A stretch of 6,483 bases of DNA from Candidatus Solibacter sp. Its GTDB lineage: Bacteria > Acidobacteriota > Terriglobia > Bryobacterales > Bryobacteraceae. Shown here piece after piece: positions 6,086-6,483 of this stretch (its first letter is position 1; every line of letters begins with the position of its first letter). Below the pieces are notes generated by a model, which was not told the DNA's origin, did no database searches, and saw only the letters and a list, made by a program, of their open reading frames with translations. Location of the stretch: the NCBI GenBank assembly GCA_017883355.1, contig JADGNS010000299.1:1-6483 (forward strand). Reading direction: 5' to 3'. The position numbers were made by a program, and so were the translations under genes.

Positions 6086-6483
6086 GTGTCCAGGAACAAA
6101 GCGAAAGAGCCGGCGCGCGCCGTGCCGCAAGCCGCGAAGGCTGCCCCGCCGGGCTTGTGGGATGCGCGCATCCTTCCCCTCCTGGAGAAGCGGGCCCTCG
6201 TGATCGCCCTGTGCTGCATGGCGATCGGCGGTCTGCGCATCGCGGCTACCTACTCGCAACTCGGTATGACTTTCGATGAGCCGCAGCACTTTGCCTGCGG
6301 TCTGGAATACCTGGCGAAGCACGTGTACCGCTACGAACCGCAGCATCCGCCCCTGGCGCGTGCCATGACCGCCGTGCTGCCCTATCTGGACGGAGCGCGC
6401 CCCACCGGCAATCCGGACCGCGAAAACGAGGGCGTGGGACTCGTCATCCACTCCCCCAATCCCGATCGCTTTCTGACCCTGAT
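6086..6483 (+). CDS. GT39/ArnT-like membrane glycosyltransferase, N-terminal part (runs off the window)
   Basis: An open frame of 132 codons starts at GTG 6086 behind GGAAGGG and has no stop before the window end, so the 3' part is missing. The N-terminus is a basic, Ala/Pro-rich cytoplasmic stretch (1-30), then a first hydrophobic segment at about 37-55. Next comes the hallmark first-loop motif of GT-C enzymes of the PMT/ArnT type, MTFDEPQHFACGLEYL (61-76), whose Asp64-Glu65 pair is the acidic catalytic/metal site. YEPQHPPLARAM (83-94) is the equally typical downstream motif. Such enzymes take a sugar from a polyprenyl-phosphate donor and place it on a lipid or protein outside the cytoplasm. 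With only an 18-base gap from spt it belongs to the operon, which makes a sphingolipid acceptor attractive but unproven. Protein or lipid A-type acceptors are equally possible from sequence alone. Confidence 0.78.
   Translation, partial: MSRNKAKEPARAVPQAAKAAPPGLWDARILPLLEKRALVIALCCMAIGGLRIAATYSQLGMTFDEPQHFACGLEYLAKHVYRYEPQHPPLARAMTAVLPYLDGARPTGNPDRENEGVGLVIHSPNPDRFLTL

Noticed and set aside
4808..6451. A 547-codon minus-strand open frame opposite spt and the GT39 gene
   Set aside because: It is a shadow of the GC-rich coding strand: rich in His, Arg, Gln and Ala, with no recognisable motif, and it fully covers a clear Spt and a clear GT39 start.
1..6483. tRNA, rRNA, CRISPR arrays, insertion sequences or phage genes
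   Set aside because: No spaced repeats, transposase motifs, terminal inverted repeats or tRNA-like cloverleaf were seen; gene spacing leaves little room for them.

Overview
The window is GC-rich, tightly packed, and has every credible gene on the + strand. A tandem pair of Uma2-type nuclease genes, a DUF3047 gene and a Bacteroidetes-like sphingolipid gene set, together with the codon usage, suggest an Acidobacteriota genome (Solibacter/Bryobacter-like). That assignment is an inference from gene content; there is no rRNA or other marker gene here.

Region 1 (1-1100) holds two adjacent Uma2-family (PD-(D/E)XK superfamily) genes about 70% identical in protein by hand alignment. The first lacks its extreme 5' end because the window starts inside it. 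A clear intrinsic-terminator-like hairpin lies between them (541-577), so the two copies are probably separate transcription units.

Region 2 (1101-1210) is a 110-bp non-coding stretch with small potential hairpins and no convincing promoter or terminator.

Region 3 (1211-6483) looks like one operon of six genes with overlaps or gaps of 18 nt or less: a secreted DUF3047 protein, an NAD(P)-dependent extended SDR, a PAP2_3/Aur1-like membrane protein, a GNAT-fold acyltransferase, a PLP-dependent alpha-oxoamine synthase (serine palmitoyltransferase type), and the 5' part of a GT39/ArnT-like membrane glycosyltransferase that runs off the window end. The last gene has no stop inside the window.

Read together, Region 3 is best explained as a bacterial ceramide and complex sphingolipid cassette. 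Spt condenses serine with a fatty acyl thioester, the GNAT protein N-acylates the 3-keto base (bacterial ceramide synthase role), and the SDR reduces the 3-keto group (ceramide reductase role). The PAP2_3 protein is a candidate for moving a phospho-head group onto ceramide, as Aur1-type inositol phosphorylceramide synthases do, and the GT39 protein is a candidate for glycosylating a lipid. The Spt assignment is strong. The CerS and CerR roles rest on family plus context. The head-group and glycosylation steps and the DUF3047 role are hypotheses. Several start codons in the operon are GTG or TTG, supported by well-placed Shine-Dalgarno sequences.
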